Assembly (NCBI RefSeq): GCF_003597395.2
Contig: NC_133769.1
Location: forward strand, 178,326,369-178,390,368
Length of the DNA: 64,000 nucleotides
Source of the DNA: Chelonoidis abingdonii
Taxonomy: Eukaryota > Chordata > Testudines > Testudinidae
Direction of reading: 5' to 3'
A program made the translations under genes and the position numbers. This document shows, one piece after another, positions 11,703 through 22,324 of this stretch; the first letter of the stretch is position 1; every line of letters begins with the position of its first letter. The notes under the pieces are model-generated. The model saw only the letters and a program-made list of their open reading frames with translations. It ran no database searches and was not told the DNA's origin.

Positions 11703-12120
11703 TTACTGGGTGGAATATTTAAAATCAAAGTGATTAAATCACCAATTTTAATCATGATTCAAATGAGTAAGCAGGAAACCTCAATTTAAATAATTGATTT
11801 TAATCTGGTTTTGCATTTGTAGTTTCTAATTATTTTCTTAGAGTGGTTGAGTCTCATTGGTTGATAACTATTAAAACGTTCATTTGCAAATAGCCTTTAC
11901 AATACATTTGGTACTTTTTTGCAAACTAGGAAGATGTACAATATCTATACAAACTTATTTAAGTAGTTATGTAACAAACTTTTATTCAGTTTCTTAATGT
12001 TTTACATTTTTTATATTACAAAATAGTGAATGATGCATTTCACATTTATTAAAGGATTCTTTTTTTTTTTTTTTGCACTTGTGATGAGAGTAAAAGCTCT
12101 ATTTGCTTGGAAACTGTATA
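11703..12120. repeat. AT-rich repeat interrupted by an LTR
   Basis: Alternating AATCAAAGTGATTAAATCAC and TTAATCATGATTCAAAT blocks form a diffuse inverted pattern. Similar AT-rich sequence resumes after the LTR at 12963-13110. Probably one old DNA-type repeat split by the insertion; family not identified. Confidence 0.4.
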
Positions 12121-12962
12121 TGACAGGGTGTACCAGGCCATTTGAGGTCCCCTGTTTGTAGGCCTCACAGTCCTACTAACATCTCGCCCCGCAAAAGGAG
12201 CAGTGAAGTGGTTCCTCAATGCCTGCCTAGAGCGGCTGCAGGCAAGTGGCCAGTCAGAATGAAGCAGGCTCAAATAAAAAGGAGCTGCAGGGGCTGATAG
12301 GTCTGTTCCTGTTGGAGACCAGAGGAGCAAAGAAGGTACTCCTTGCTCGAACTCAAGGCAGAACCAGAAGATAGATTCTGGTGACACTGGAATTCCGTGA
12401 GGAAGAACTTCAGCCCTGAGATAAGGGTGAAGAGGAAATGGCTATGTAGGAGGTGGCCCAAGGAATGGCAGCAGCAATTATTAAAGGAAGCAGCATGTGG
12501 CTGCTATTTGTAGGGTCCCTGGGCTGGGACACAGTAGTGCACAGGCCTGGGTCCCCTCACTGAACACTGGGGAAGTGGCCTAAGCCCCTAGAAGGGGATA
12601 GGACTTGTTTGAAGGCTCAAGTTAAGGGCAGGACTTTAAAAAGTGTCCAAGGAGAAAGCCCTGGAGGTACTGCCCTATACCAGGGTAGACATGGCCCAGA
12701 AGGAGCTGAGAACTCAGCCCAGAGACAGGGATAACAACGGTAACAAGGGCAGAAGAGACAGGCCGTGTTCGACCTTTTACCCCAGGAGGGGTTTGTTCAT
12801 TCATGCATTAAACTGTATGTGACTGAGCCAGAGAGCTGAGCCACTGAAGACCCACTTGACGAGGTTAACAGCTGACACAGGGTGTCAGGAGCAGAGAGAG
12901 TGTGAGTGCAGGTTTGCACCCGACTGACAGGCGCCCACGAGACGTGAGTGTACTCCATCACA
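12121..12962. mobile_element. Probable solo LTR of an endogenous retrovirus
   Basis: An 842-bp GC-richer block begins TGACAGGGTG and ends CCATCACA inside AT-rich sequence, the TG...CA structure of an LTR. It carries AATAAAAAG at about 12275 and no coding domain. Flanking bases do not give a clean target duplication (GTATA against CTGAA), so the exact ends are uncertain. Confidence 0.5.
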
Positions 12963-13164
12963 CTGAATTCAATTACATGCATAAAACAGTGTTTTAATTT
13001 ATTTTTTATCAGTTAAAACTACCTTAAATATGTGGAATACATAAGAAAAAAAATTCAGTTTGTCAAAACATGTTTTGGATTTTAAAATTATTAAAAATAA
13101 AAGTATTATCTATAGTTAGTGAATTGAACTGATTGTTCTGATCACCATGACTTTAAAGTGCTGT

Positions 13165-13285
13165 TAAATGAAGATGATAATACTTTCCTACCTCATGCAG
13201 GGATCATGCAACTTATCAAGTATTTGTAAAGAGTGAGTCTCAGTTAAAAGGGGCTACAGAAGTGCTGTTATTGTTCAATATTTTA
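13165..13285 (+). mobile_element. MIR SINE tail fragment
   Basis: GATGATAATACTTTCCTACC, then CAGGGATCATG and GTATTTGTAAAGAGTGAGTC correspond to the 3' half of MIR in plus orientation. Highly diverged. Confidence 0.5.
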
Positions 13286-13431
13286 GAACATCCTCTCACA
13301 TCTAGCTTTTATTCACAGTTTGAAAGAGGGAAAACACATTTTCCTGATTTCTCACCTCCCAACTGATTTAACTGTGAATTAAGTGATCACTGAACTGAAA
13401 AGACAGTTACCTTTTTCGTAACTGGTGTTCA

Positions 13432-13597
13432 TCAAGATGTGTTGCTAATGTCTATTCCATAAGAGGTGTGCGTGCTCGCCACATGCACCGGTGCCGGAAG
13501 TTTTTCCCCCTAGCAGTACCCATAGGGAGTGGTGCCTGCCTAGCACGGTATAAGGGGAGCTGCACGCTCCCCCGACCCTCATTTCGTTCTTGCCAGA
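13432..13597 (+). repeat. DIRS inverted terminal repeat, left
   Basis: Blocks in order are TCTATTCCATAAGAGGTGTG, GGAAGTTTTTCCCCCTAGCA, GGTATAAGGGGAGCTGC and CGTTCTTGCCA. The reverse complement of the right end shows the same blocks. On the element's minus-strand orientation this is the 3' end. Confidence 0.85.
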
Positions 13598-13693
13598 CAA
13601 CTCTGACAGAGGGGAAGGAGGGTGGGATGTGGCATAGACATGAGCAACACATCTCAAAAAACACCAATTATGGAAAAGGTAACTCTCTTTTCT

Positions 13694-13733
13694 TCTTCGA
13701 GTGATTGCTCACGTGTATTCCACAATAGGTGAT
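13694..13733 (+). repeat. DIRS internal complementary region
   Basis: TCTTCGAGTGATTGCTCACG followed by TGTATTCCACAATAGGTG repeats the outermost part of the right terminal repeat (in inverse) at about 90% identity, but lies about 100 bp inside the left repeat. DIRS elements use such a region to template their ends through a circular intermediate. The left terminus itself is more diverged than this internal copy. Confidence 0.7.
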
Positions 13734-13766
13734 TCCAAGCTATATCTGCTGGAGATGGGTAGGAGT

Positions 13767-14305
13767 TCACAAGTTCCCAGGATGGAGGACAGCCCTGTCA
13801 AACCCAGTGTCATCTCTGGTCTGGGAGACAATCGCGTAGTGCGAAGTGGATGTGTGAACCGAAGACCACGTGGCGACTCTACAAATGTCCTGGATGGGAA
13901 TTTGGGCCACGAGGGCAGCCGACGAGGCCTGCGCCCGAGTCGAGTGTGCCCTCAAAATGGGTGGTGGGGGAACACCCGCCAGTTCATAACAGGAACAGAT
14001 GCACGAAGTGATCCAACTGGACAGCCTCTGAGTGGAAATCGGCTGGTCCCTCATGCACTCAGCCGAGGTGATGAACAGTTGCTAGGACTTTCTGAATGGC
14101 TTAGCCCGGTTGAGGTAGAAAGCCACACATCGAGCATGGGGAGATGGCGCTCCTCACTGGACACATGAGCCCTGGGACAGAGGACCGGTAGAAAAATGTC
14201 CTGACCCATGTGGTAGGCAGAAACTACCTTCGGGAAGAACGCGGGGTGTGGGTGGAGCTGGACCTTGTCCTTATGAAAGACTGTGTATGGTGGCCCAGAG
14301 GTCAA
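13767..14305 (-). pseudogene. DIRS tyrosine recombinase, C-terminal part, frameshifted
   Basis: Two open segments overlap by four bases in different frames. The upstream one (14305-14051) has YTVFHKDKVQLHPHP and PAFFPKVV, typical of the segment before the DIRS recombinase catalytic core. The downstream one (14054-13767) has RLSSWI, then the catalytic HSTR box at residues 37-40 (about 13946-13935), DICR and W63, and the nucleophile-type HY at residues 72-73 (Tyr codon 13838-13836). The family uses an R-H-R-Y set to join circular DNA to the target. The frameshift near 14.1 kb separates the parts, so it is inactive. Further upstream recombinase sequence (14.3-14.9 kb) is broken by stops. Confidence 0.82.
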
Positions 14306-15099
14306 GGTCCTCAGCTCCGAGACTCACCTGGCCAACGTGATTGCAATTAGGCAGGCCACCTTCCACGAGAGGCGAGACCAGGATCACGTGGCCAGTGGTT
14401 CAAATTGGGCCCCGTGAGATGAGCCAACACCAGGTTTAGGTCCCACTCTGGGACCGGGGGTCTACAATACGGAAAAGGACGGTCCAAACCCTTAAGGAAT
14501 CAGCCAGTCACAACATTGGAAAATACTGTGTGCCCTTGCACCAGTGGATGGAAGGCCAATATGGCTGCCAGGCGCACCCTGACCAATGAAGGTGCCAGGC
14601 CCTGGGTCCTCAGGCAGAAGAGGTAATCAAGGATAAGCTGGGTCGGGGCGGTCACTGAGGAGATGCCCTGGTCTGCCGGCCACCTAGAAAATCATGACCA
14701 CTTCGCCAAATAAGCATGGCGAGTGGAGGGCCGCCTACTTTTGAGGAAGACTCACTGAACCTGGTCTGAGCACGTCTGTTCCTCCCCACCTAACCATTGA
14801 GCAGCCACACCATGAAGTGAAGAGCCGCTATGTTGGGGTGGAGGAGGCTGCCCTGGTTCTGAGACAGCAGGTCCAGGCAGACTGATAACGGCCACAGCAG
14901 AGATATCACCAGGCCCATGAGGGTCCCATACCAATGCTGCCTGGGCCACAACGGGGAAACCAGGAGAACTCGGGCCTCGTCCAACTTTATCTTCTCCAAG
15001 ACTCAGCTGATTAGGGGGAACAGCATAGAGAAGCCCCGCCTTGCCTATTGATATAGAACACCGAGGCCATGTTGTTCATGAGGACCCTGATTACCTTGC

Positions 15100-15409
15100 C
15101 CTCTAGGTTCAAGCGAAGGCCATACACACCAACCGCACAGCCCTGAGCTCCTTGACATTTATATGTAGGTTCAGGTCTGAACAGGACCCCTTAGAGCATG
15201 TTGTTTGGGGCGGACCACCACCATAGAGAGACAGTCACAGAGTCCGGCACAGTGAGGACCTTGTCCATCCTGTCCATGGCCTGGAAGATCTTCAAGGCCA
15301 ACCAGAGCTGGAGGGGCTTCATCCTGAGTTTGCCGTGACGGATCACGTACGTGCACGCCAATATGTAACCCAAGAGTTGCAGACAAACCCTGGCTTTTGT
15401 CACTTGTGA
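15100..15409 (-). pseudogene. DIRS RNase H-like segment
   Basis: The frame at 15403-15191 reads ARVCLQLLGYILACTYVIRH, then KLRMKPLQLWL and SLWWWSAPNNML. This is the characteristic DIRS region after the RT (CLRLLG...CTYVVRHARLHMRPLQ-like, then LDWW). It directly continues the RT segment once the LTR at 15415-16082 is disregarded. A stop follows at about 15190. Confidence 0.8.
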
Positions 15410-15414
15410 CCGAG

Positions 15415-16082
15415 TGTAGCAGGGTAATCACCCCGCTCCAGCCTTTGAAGGGTAAACGCAGCCTGGAGAGGGCTGCAGCGGAGACAGCTAGGCTGATCAG
15501 AAAAGCACCCACAGCTGTGGGCTGCCTAATCAGGGCCCAGATGGCCCTTATAAGAGGGCTGGGGACAGAAGCTGAACACACAGAGTCTCTCTCTAGATGC
15601 TGAGAGAGATGAGCCTGGCTGCTGGGAGCTAAGCAGGGTACCTAGACTGGAGCAGGGCTGGTCAGAGGCCAGAGGAGCTGGGAAGCTCCGGCCCGAAAAA
15701 AATCCAGGCTGCAGGCCTTGTTAAAGCCCGAGAAGGTACTAGGGTTGCAGAGGTGCAGCCCAGGATAGATAGAGGCAACAGGTCCAAACCCTCCTTGACG
15801 ATGATGAACGACAATTATACTGCAGTCCACCCCAGTGAGCGGAGTCTAGATGGTGACTGGCAGTAGCCATGACTGAGGCGAGAGGGTTTCCTGGGGAGGG
15901 GAGACCCAGCAAGACTGTGGGGTACTGCATGGGGTGGAACCCCGAGGTAAGGGTCTGGGAGGGACACTGGGGCCAGCGGCAAGCGGGACACTGGCCTGAA
16001 GAGGGCGCTCCGGAGGCTGGCGAGCTAATTCCCTGAATAACCAGCAGGAAGCGCCGCGGCGGTGAGTTGTCGCCTCGCTACA
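15415..16082. mobile_element. Solo LTR inserted in the DIRS RT gene
   Basis: A 668-bp block begins TGTAGCAGGG and ends CTCGCTACA, giving inverted TGTAGC/GCTACA ends. Flanks are CCGAG (15410-15414) and CCAAG (16083-16087), a 5-bp duplication with one change. A TATA-like CTTATAAGAG lies at about 15546. No retroviral genes remain, so it arose by recombination between LTRs. It splits the DIRS RT from its RNase H segment. Confidence 0.85.
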
Positions 16083-16890
16083 CCAAGTCTATGAGATCTT
16101 TCAGGGTCTCAAACCTGTCTGGTAGGAGAGAGATCCTGGCTGATTCTGCGTCCAGGAGCGCCCCGATAAACTCTACATGTTGGATCGGGACTAACATGGA
16201 CCTGGTGTTGTTTACCAACAGGCCCAAGGTGGTGCACGTGGACAGGAGGAGCACCACATGATCCCTCATCCGTGACAGGAAGATGCTCTTGACAAGCCAA
16301 TCATCCAGATAGGGGAATATCTGGACCCCACACCACCTGAGGTAGGCCACTACCACAGACATGCATTTTGTAAACACCCTGGAGGCAGCGGACAAACCAA
16401 ATGGAAGGACCACGAGTTGGTAATGATTCTGTCCTACCACGAAACGGAAGATCCATCTGTGCCTCGCAAATATGTGAATATGGAAGTATGCGTCCTGTAG
16501 ATCGAGGGTGGCATACCAGTCCCTGGGATCCAGGGAAGGGATGGAGGAGGCCAGGGAAACCATGCAGAACTTGAGCTTCACCATGCACTGGTTCAGCCCT
16601 CAGAGGTCCAGGATGGACCTGAGCCCTCCTTTGGCTTTCGGGATAAGGAAATAACGGGAGTAATACCCCTTGCCCATAAACTCCTTAGGCACTGCCTCTA
16701 TCGTTCCTAGTCCTAGGAGCCGCCCCACCTCCCGCTCGAGCAGAGCTTCATGTGAGGGGTCCCCCAAGAAGAACAGGGGTGGGAGTGGTTGGGCAGGGAG
16801 GAAGTAAACTGGAGGGTGTAACCCCAGGAAATGGTGTTGAGGACCCATCGGTCCGAGGTTAGCCACTACCATTCCAGGAGGAAAGCACAC
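16083..16890 (-). pseudogene. DIRS reverse transcriptase, interrupted by a stop and an LTR
   Basis: The upstream segment (16890-16600) ends in YYSRYFLIPKAKGGLRSILD, the RT N-terminal signature. It stops at a TGA (16602-16600) where Arg is usual, consistent with CpG decay of CGA. The downstream segment continues in frame: LDLQDAYFHI at residues 27-36, LPFGLS at 60-65 and the catalytic YLDD at 92-95 of the 16584-16078 frame. The C-terminal side is cut by a solo LTR at 16082. The family copies element RNA into DNA. Confidence 0.88.
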
Positions 16891-17079
16891 AATCGGTAGG
16901 AGAAAGGAAGCTTTATTGGGGGTGGATCCCTGATGAGGACTGGTGGGGTGCCTTCGAGCATCCCGTCAAAAACACCTTTTCCCCGCCTGCTTGCCCTTGG
17001 AGGACCCAGGCTGTGGGGCAGGCCGAGACTGCCTCTGAGGGCGTCTTTTATAGTCCTGCTCCTTCTTATGGGCGGCCTC

Positions 17080-17671
17080 TTACTTTGGGAAGGCGGCCTG
17101 AGCGGGAATCTGCCATGGCTTGAATTTAGGTTTTGCCAGAGCTGGGAAATGGAGGTCCAGAGTCTGGAGGGTCATGCGGGACTCTTTCATGCCATGCAAT
17201 CTTGTACCTGTTTCCTCTGCAAACAGAGCTTTTCCATCAAATGGGAGATCCTGCATGGAAGACTGCACCTTGCTGGACAGCCCAGAGAGTAGGAGCCATG
17301 ATGCCTGTCTCATGGACACAAGAGGCCACTGATCGTGCAGCCGTGTCCACGGCATCCAAAGCTGTTTGCAGGGACGCTCCAGCAGCTGTTGTCCCTTCGT
17401 CCACTAATGCCTTAAACTCCTTCCTATCATGCTCCCAGAGGGAGTCCTCAAACTTAGGTAGGGAACCCCATAGACTGAATTTGTACAGGCCCAGGAGAGC
17501 TTGATGGTTCGCCACTCGTAACTGGAAGCTCGAAGATGAATCAATTTTCCTTCCAAAAGGGTCCAGTCTCCAAGAGTCTTTGTTCTTTTGGGTCTGGGCT
17601 AACTGACTCTGCCGTTCTCTATGGCTGACCGACTCAACCACCAAGGAGTTGGCCGCCACATGGGTATACAA
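17080..17671 (-). pseudogene. DIRS Gag-like protein, C-terminal part, frameshifted
   Basis: The frame 17671-17237 contains NHQALLGLYKFSLWGSL, EFKALVDEGTTAAGASLQ and TALDAVDTAARSVAS. The frame 17355-17080 continues with RQASWLLLSGLSSKVQ and MQDLPFDGKALFAEETG. Together these are the helical Gag-like region found in DIRS elements, with a frameshift near 17.3 kb. The protein is thought to package element RNA. Confidence 0.78.
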
Positions 17672-18256
17672 GTACTTGTGCCTTAGTCAGTACAAAGTAC
17701 TTACATTCTGCCTTTTTAGAGATGGGGCCAACGAGGCCGGAGTTTGCCACAAGGCATTTGAAACCTTAGCCACCCCTTCATGGAGATGCCAGGCCACCCT
17801 GCCTGGTGCCAAAGGGACAACATGTTAAACAGGGAATCCGAGGGTTCCTTCATCTCCTCTCTTGGAGGTATATGCTCGCTGCCACCCTCTTTAAGAGTTT
17901 TTGGTGGGCCCTAGAGTCCTCCTGCAGGACATGGTGGGGCGGGGCCACAATCACCTCCCCCCGGTGGGGCAAAGAGGCCGGCACTGGAGGATCCACCACT
18001 TAGTCAGACTCCAGGCACGGTGTCCTTCCTCAGGTGTCTGCAGAGGGAAGCAGACAGTGCTTCCAAAGTTCCGGTCACTGAGCGAGCCACTGGTACCATT
18101 CGGCCGGCCACGACACTCTGTGCCACTGCATCTGTGGCACCGGCGGGACCGACTGTCCGGGTTGGCCAGCCTGGCCCATCGAGGGACAGCTACGGATGGA
18201 GACCAGGCTGGCATAAGGAGCAGCGGTGCCAGGATCTATGAGAGCCACAGGACCAC

Positions 18257-19241
18257 TGTCATGGTATAAATCCCCACTCTGAACCTTAGCGTCCAAAAGA
18301 TGGGGTACCAGCATGAAATCCTCTAAGCTCAATTACCAGCTTAGTACTTGTAGCGCTGCCACCAACCAGGATTACCGTGCTGGTAAACTCTGGTCCCCAA
18401 ACCTTGCGGGACCCAAGACCCCAGACCCTCTGGATCTTAACACAAGGAAAGTAAACCCTTTCCCCACCGTTGCTCTCCCAGCTTCCCCTCCTGGGTACGG
18501 GATTACTGTGATTCAAACTCCTTGAATCTTTAAACAAGAGGAAAATTCACCTTCCCCTCCTTCTCTTCCCCCTCCCAACTCTTCTGGAGAGAAAGTATCC
18601 TGACACAGAGAGAAAATTAGCCTTCTCTCCCTTCCCTCACTTTCTCCCACCAATTCCCTGGTGATCCAGACCCGTCCTCTGGGATCTCACATCAGAATAA
18701 AACAACAATCAGGTTCTTAACACAGAAAACTTTAATTAAAAGAAGAAACAGTAAAAATTATTTTTGTAGATTTAAAGGTGGAATATGTTACAGGGTTTTT
18801 CAGCTATAGACACTGGAAATACCCTTCCAGCCTAAGTATTTAAGTACACAATTAAAATCCTTTCAGCAAATATAAATTTGATTAAAATCCTTTCAGTAAA
18901 ATATAAATTTGAACTCCTTCAGCCAAATGCACATTGCAAATAAGAAACAAACATAAGCCTAACTCACCTTATCTACTCATACTTACTATTGAATCTATAA
19001 GAACCTGTATCAGGGAGATTGGAGAGAAACCTGGTTGCACGTCTGGTCCCTCTGGCCCCAGAGTGAACAAAACAAAACTAATAGCACAACAGAATTCCCT
19101 CTCAGATTTTGAAAGTATCCTGTCCCCTGATTGATTCTCTGGTCAGGTGACAGCCAGGCTTACTGAACTTGTTAACCCTTTACAGTCAAAAGAGATATAA
19201 AGTACTTCTGTGCTATTAACTCCTACTATCTGTTTATGACA
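18257..19241. mobile_element. Second solo LTR inserted in the DIRS Gag gene, perfect 5-bp duplication
   Basis: The 985-bp block starts TGTCATGGTATAAAT and ends TTTATGACA, with perfect TGTCAT/ATGACA inverted ends. ACCAC is duplicated exactly at 18252-18256 and 19242-19246. It contains an AATAAAAC polyadenylation-type signal at about 18697 and a short internal tandem duplication (AATCCTTTCAG units, 18854-18908). It is a different family from the LTR at 15415. No coding region. Confidence 0.9.
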
Positions 19242-19765
19242 ACCACAATCTCAACGTGGAGGACTGGTACCAATAGTAATAGCTACCCCGCGAACGGCTT
19301 CTATGGGTGGACCCACGAAGGCAAGATGCTGGTGATCAACGCCCAGGGCTGCGATGTCTTGGCGGAGACTTGGAGTAGGAGGCCGAGTGGGAACTGTGTC
19401 AACAATCGTGTCGTGACCGACTGTGGTACCCTCTCTTAGGCACAGACTGACGGTCCCATCGATAGTCACTTCTTGAGGCCAAGTGGTGCCGTGAGTCCCA
19501 GCCAGACGTAACCCAGCCAGACAGTCTGGTCAACGTCGAAGGCGATCCACCTGGACTCTGCTCCGAGCAGTTGCTGGGCGGTGATCGGCATCAGGAATGT
19601 TCCCTCGACTGAGATTGGTACCGGGTCGGAGGCGGCTGCAGAGATCCCAGCGGTGGCTTGCCTCTGGAGCGCAGGGTCGACATCAACGGTGCTCCAGGCA
19701 CCAGCATAGACATGACGTCCCAGGCTGCCTGGAGGGTTTCAGGCATGGAAGACATCCGGAGAGGC

Positions 19766-20212
19766 CTATTCCGAAGGGGCCGGGCTACTCCACTCAACTT
19801 GAGTCGGAGGCCTGGGGCCTGGTGGGGATCGAGGACTGCCCAACATGGGCCTAGCCTCTGTCCCAGATTTCCCTCGATGCCGCTGCGAAGAGGGAGTCTT
19901 CTTGGCCCTCTTGGCATGCCCCATGGATGGGGAGCGGTGCGGACTGGTTGATGGTACCGGAGGGTTGCCACGTACCAACACCACAGTGCCGGGTACTGGT
20001 TTGGAGCAGTGTGCTGGGGTCGGGGTCAGTGCCGACTCCATCAGGATGGCCTGGAGATTAATGTCCCTTTCTCTTTTGGTCTGAGGCTTAACTGACTTGC
20101 AAATCTTGCACCCTTCACTGATATGAGTTTCTCCCAAGCAGCGCAAACAGTCTGAGTGCAGGTCACTCTTTGGCATAGAACGCCTGCAAGAGCCGCACAA
20201 CTTAAACCCCAA
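19766..20212 (-). pseudogene. DIRS Gag-like protein, N-terminal zinc-finger part
   Basis: The N-terminus reads FKLCGSCRRSMPKSDLHSDC then LRCLGETHISEGCKIC. This gives pairs CxxC, CxxC and CxxC with intervening His residues, as in the N-terminal zinc-binding module of vertebrate DIRS Gag-like proteins. A basic Pro/Ser-rich linker follows to residue 149. The next part of the same gene is interrupted at 18257-19241 by an LTR. It starts about 140 bp inside the right terminal repeat, fitting the first gene. Confidence 0.78.
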
Positions 20213-20346
20213 GGCATGCCCCAGCCCGGGCTCATTGACTGACTAAACTAAACTAACTTCGGTACTAACATTGAACGAACAAACAGTTCTGTGGACAAGC
20301 TAGAGCAAAGCTGAAGCTGAGTAGTTCCGACGCACCTTCACTGGTG

Positions 20347-20535
20347 GCAAGAAGGAACTGAGGATGGGGGGAGCGCGCAGCTCCCCTTATACCACACCAG
20401 GCAGGCGCCACTCCAGGGGCCGAGGGGGGCACTCCCCCCTCCGGGTACTGCTAAGGGAAAAACTTCCAATACCGGTGTACATGGCAAGCATGCACACCTA
20501 TTGTGGAATACACATGAGCAATCAATCGAAGAACT
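20347..20535 (-). repeat. DIRS inverted terminal repeat, right
   Basis: Read on the minus strand: TCATGTGTATTCCACAATAG, GGAAGTTTTTCCCTTAGCAG, GGTATAAGGGGAGCTG and TCAGTTCCTTCTTGCCA. It matches the left repeat in inverted orientation. This is the element's 5' end and likely promoter side. Confidence 0.85.
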
Positions 20536-20540
20536 AATTG

Positions 20541-21479
20541 AGTAAATTGAAATGAACAAAATATTCTCTCTTCACCTGCACAAGAGGCTGCTGGCGGCAA
20601 AAGCTGGTTTAGCCCTACAACAAACTCTAGTTCTAAGGGCTTAGCCAGTTACTTCCACCAATTCAGTGGTTCGACTGTCTTTAAAACTTCAACAGAAAAC
20701 ATGTACTGCTTAAATATAATTTAATTTAAATATTAATAGATTATAAGTAGTTTAAGCTTTAATATAGGTTGTAAATTTTAAATTTAAATGTTTATTTTGA
20801 AAAAGAAAAGTGTTTTTAAGTCATCAATTTTCATCTGTCTTGGGGCAAAGAAAGCATAAAATCATGCTAAATACCAACAAATCTGAAAGATTATTCCTAG
20901 GGAGCCACTATGGCTCAGAGTCAAAAGGCACCATGTAAAGGAACAGACAGTGCTGAAAGAGAAGTCTAGAATGGCTCAGAGATATTTTGTCACAAGATAG
21001 CCTCTACACTAATATCTATCAGCCTTGAATTTTCTCTCAACTCTGAAGCCTCAGCAGTTCCATGACTACTGTACCTCCTTTCTTCAAAGAGAAGGCCAGA
21101 GGAGCAGTAAGAACTATGGTGTTTCTTCATCCATCCTACTCAGGGACTCAGTCCTAATAACTCTGTAAAGGAACCAGGACTTGGATCCTGCTCTCTGTTG
21201 ATTCCCTGCCTCTTTAGAGATACTTAAAAGGCAACAGATGCCAAGGTAGAAACCTGACATGGTTCTGAAGACAACATCAATTTATAACCTTTAGCCAATT
21301 GATTAAAAAGTGCTGTCTGAGGAATTTTCTAGTAGAGAGCTCTTTAATTTAGCGAAGACTTCAGATCCAATGCCTGGAAGTTGATGCTAGACAAATTCAT
21401 ATTGGAAATAAGGTACACATTTTTAAGTCAAGGTAAATGACCACTAGAACAATTCTCCATCACTTGATGGTAAATCAAG
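20541..21479. other. Unannotated intron sequence
   Basis: AT-rich, no recognised gene or repeat. Confidence 0.4.
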
Positions 21480-21489
21480 ACTGGGTGTC

Positions 21490-21637
21490 TTTCAAAGAAT
21501 TATTCTAGTTCAGTAAAAAGTTATTGGGCTTGTTGTAGTAATTACAGAATGAATTTCTATTACTTGTGTTATGTAAAAGGTCAGAAAGTGATCATAATGG
21601 TCCCTTCTGAACATAAAATATTAGATCTATGATAAAA
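21490..21637 (+). mobile_element. CR1 LINE 3' UTR fragment, old
   Basis: Ends with the diverged CR1 tail: GGTCAGAAAGTGATCATAAT, GGTCCCTTCTGAACATAAAA, then ATCTATGATA. Non-coding. Confidence 0.65.
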
Positions 21638-21958
21638 GTTTCCTTAACCTAAGAAGCCTTATGTTGGTATTCACAGTCTCTAAGAACTCTTGAGGTAAAG
21701 GCAACAGATAGAGCAAGCTTGTGATGCATATGCCTCCACAAGAAACAAAAGATGCTCATCTGTAATAAAGGCAAAGTGCCCACACTAAATTTTATGATCC
21801 ATACCAGACTGGTTCCCTGAAAATGATGCCCAGAACAGGAGCCATACAAACATTTAAAATAAGTAACTACCTATCAACAGCAAAGAAAAAAGACACAATC
21901 ATAGGAAACAAACTAATTTGGAGCTCTAGATCATTATTTAACCTTGAGACTGAATGAG

Positions 21959-22316
21959 TAGCGCCCTACCAAATTCATGGCCATGAAAAACAAGAGTGGC
22001 AGCTGCTGGCTGACGGCCCAACTCTGAAGGCAGCAGCACAGAAGGATGGCAATATCATACCATGCCATCCTTACCTCTCCGGCCGCCCAGCTCTGAAAGC
22101 AGCTCCACCACTAGTAGCAACACAAGTCAGAGTGGCAATAGTACGACCCCCCTACACTAACCTTGTGACCCCACAACTCCCTTTTGTGTCAGGACCTCTA
22201 CAGTTATAACACCATGACATTTCAGATTTAAATACCGTAAAATCATGAAATTTACAATTTTAAAAATCCTGACCATGAAATTGACCAAAATGGACAGTGA
22301 ATTTGGTAGGGCCCTA
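21959..22316. mobile_element. hAT-like element with perfect 8-bp duplication, family 'GGGCCCTACCAAA'
   Basis: The direct repeat TGAATGAG lies at 21951-21958 and 22317-22324. Ends are TAGCGCCCTACCAAATTCA and TGAATTTGGTAGGGCCCTA, an inverted pair. The 358-bp body has GC-rich AGCTCTGAAGGCAGC-type segments and a TTGACCAAAATGGACA inner arm. It belongs to the same family as 43164-43895. No transposase. Confidence 0.88.
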
Positions 22317-22324
22317 TGAATGAG

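Larger units (their letters stand above)
13410..20540 (-). mobile_element. DIRS-type tyrosine-recombinase retrotransposon, nearly complete but inactivated
   Basis: Inverted terminal repeats (about 13432-13597 and 20347-20535) flank, on the minus strand, a zinc-finger Gag-like segment, DIRS reverse transcriptase with YLDD, an RNase H segment and a tyrosine recombinase with HSTR and HY motifs. An internal copy of the terminal sequence lies at 13694-13733. This is the DIRS plan (inverted ends, internal complementary region, recombinase instead of integrase). Without the two inserted LTRs the element would be about 5.5 kb, a normal DIRS length. Stops, frameshifts and insertions make it inactive. 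It is in the same orientation as POU2F1. Confidence 0.9.

Noticed and set aside
16933..17504. Plus-strand frames within the DIRS element
   Set aside because: Antisense shadows of the Gag-like coding sequence.
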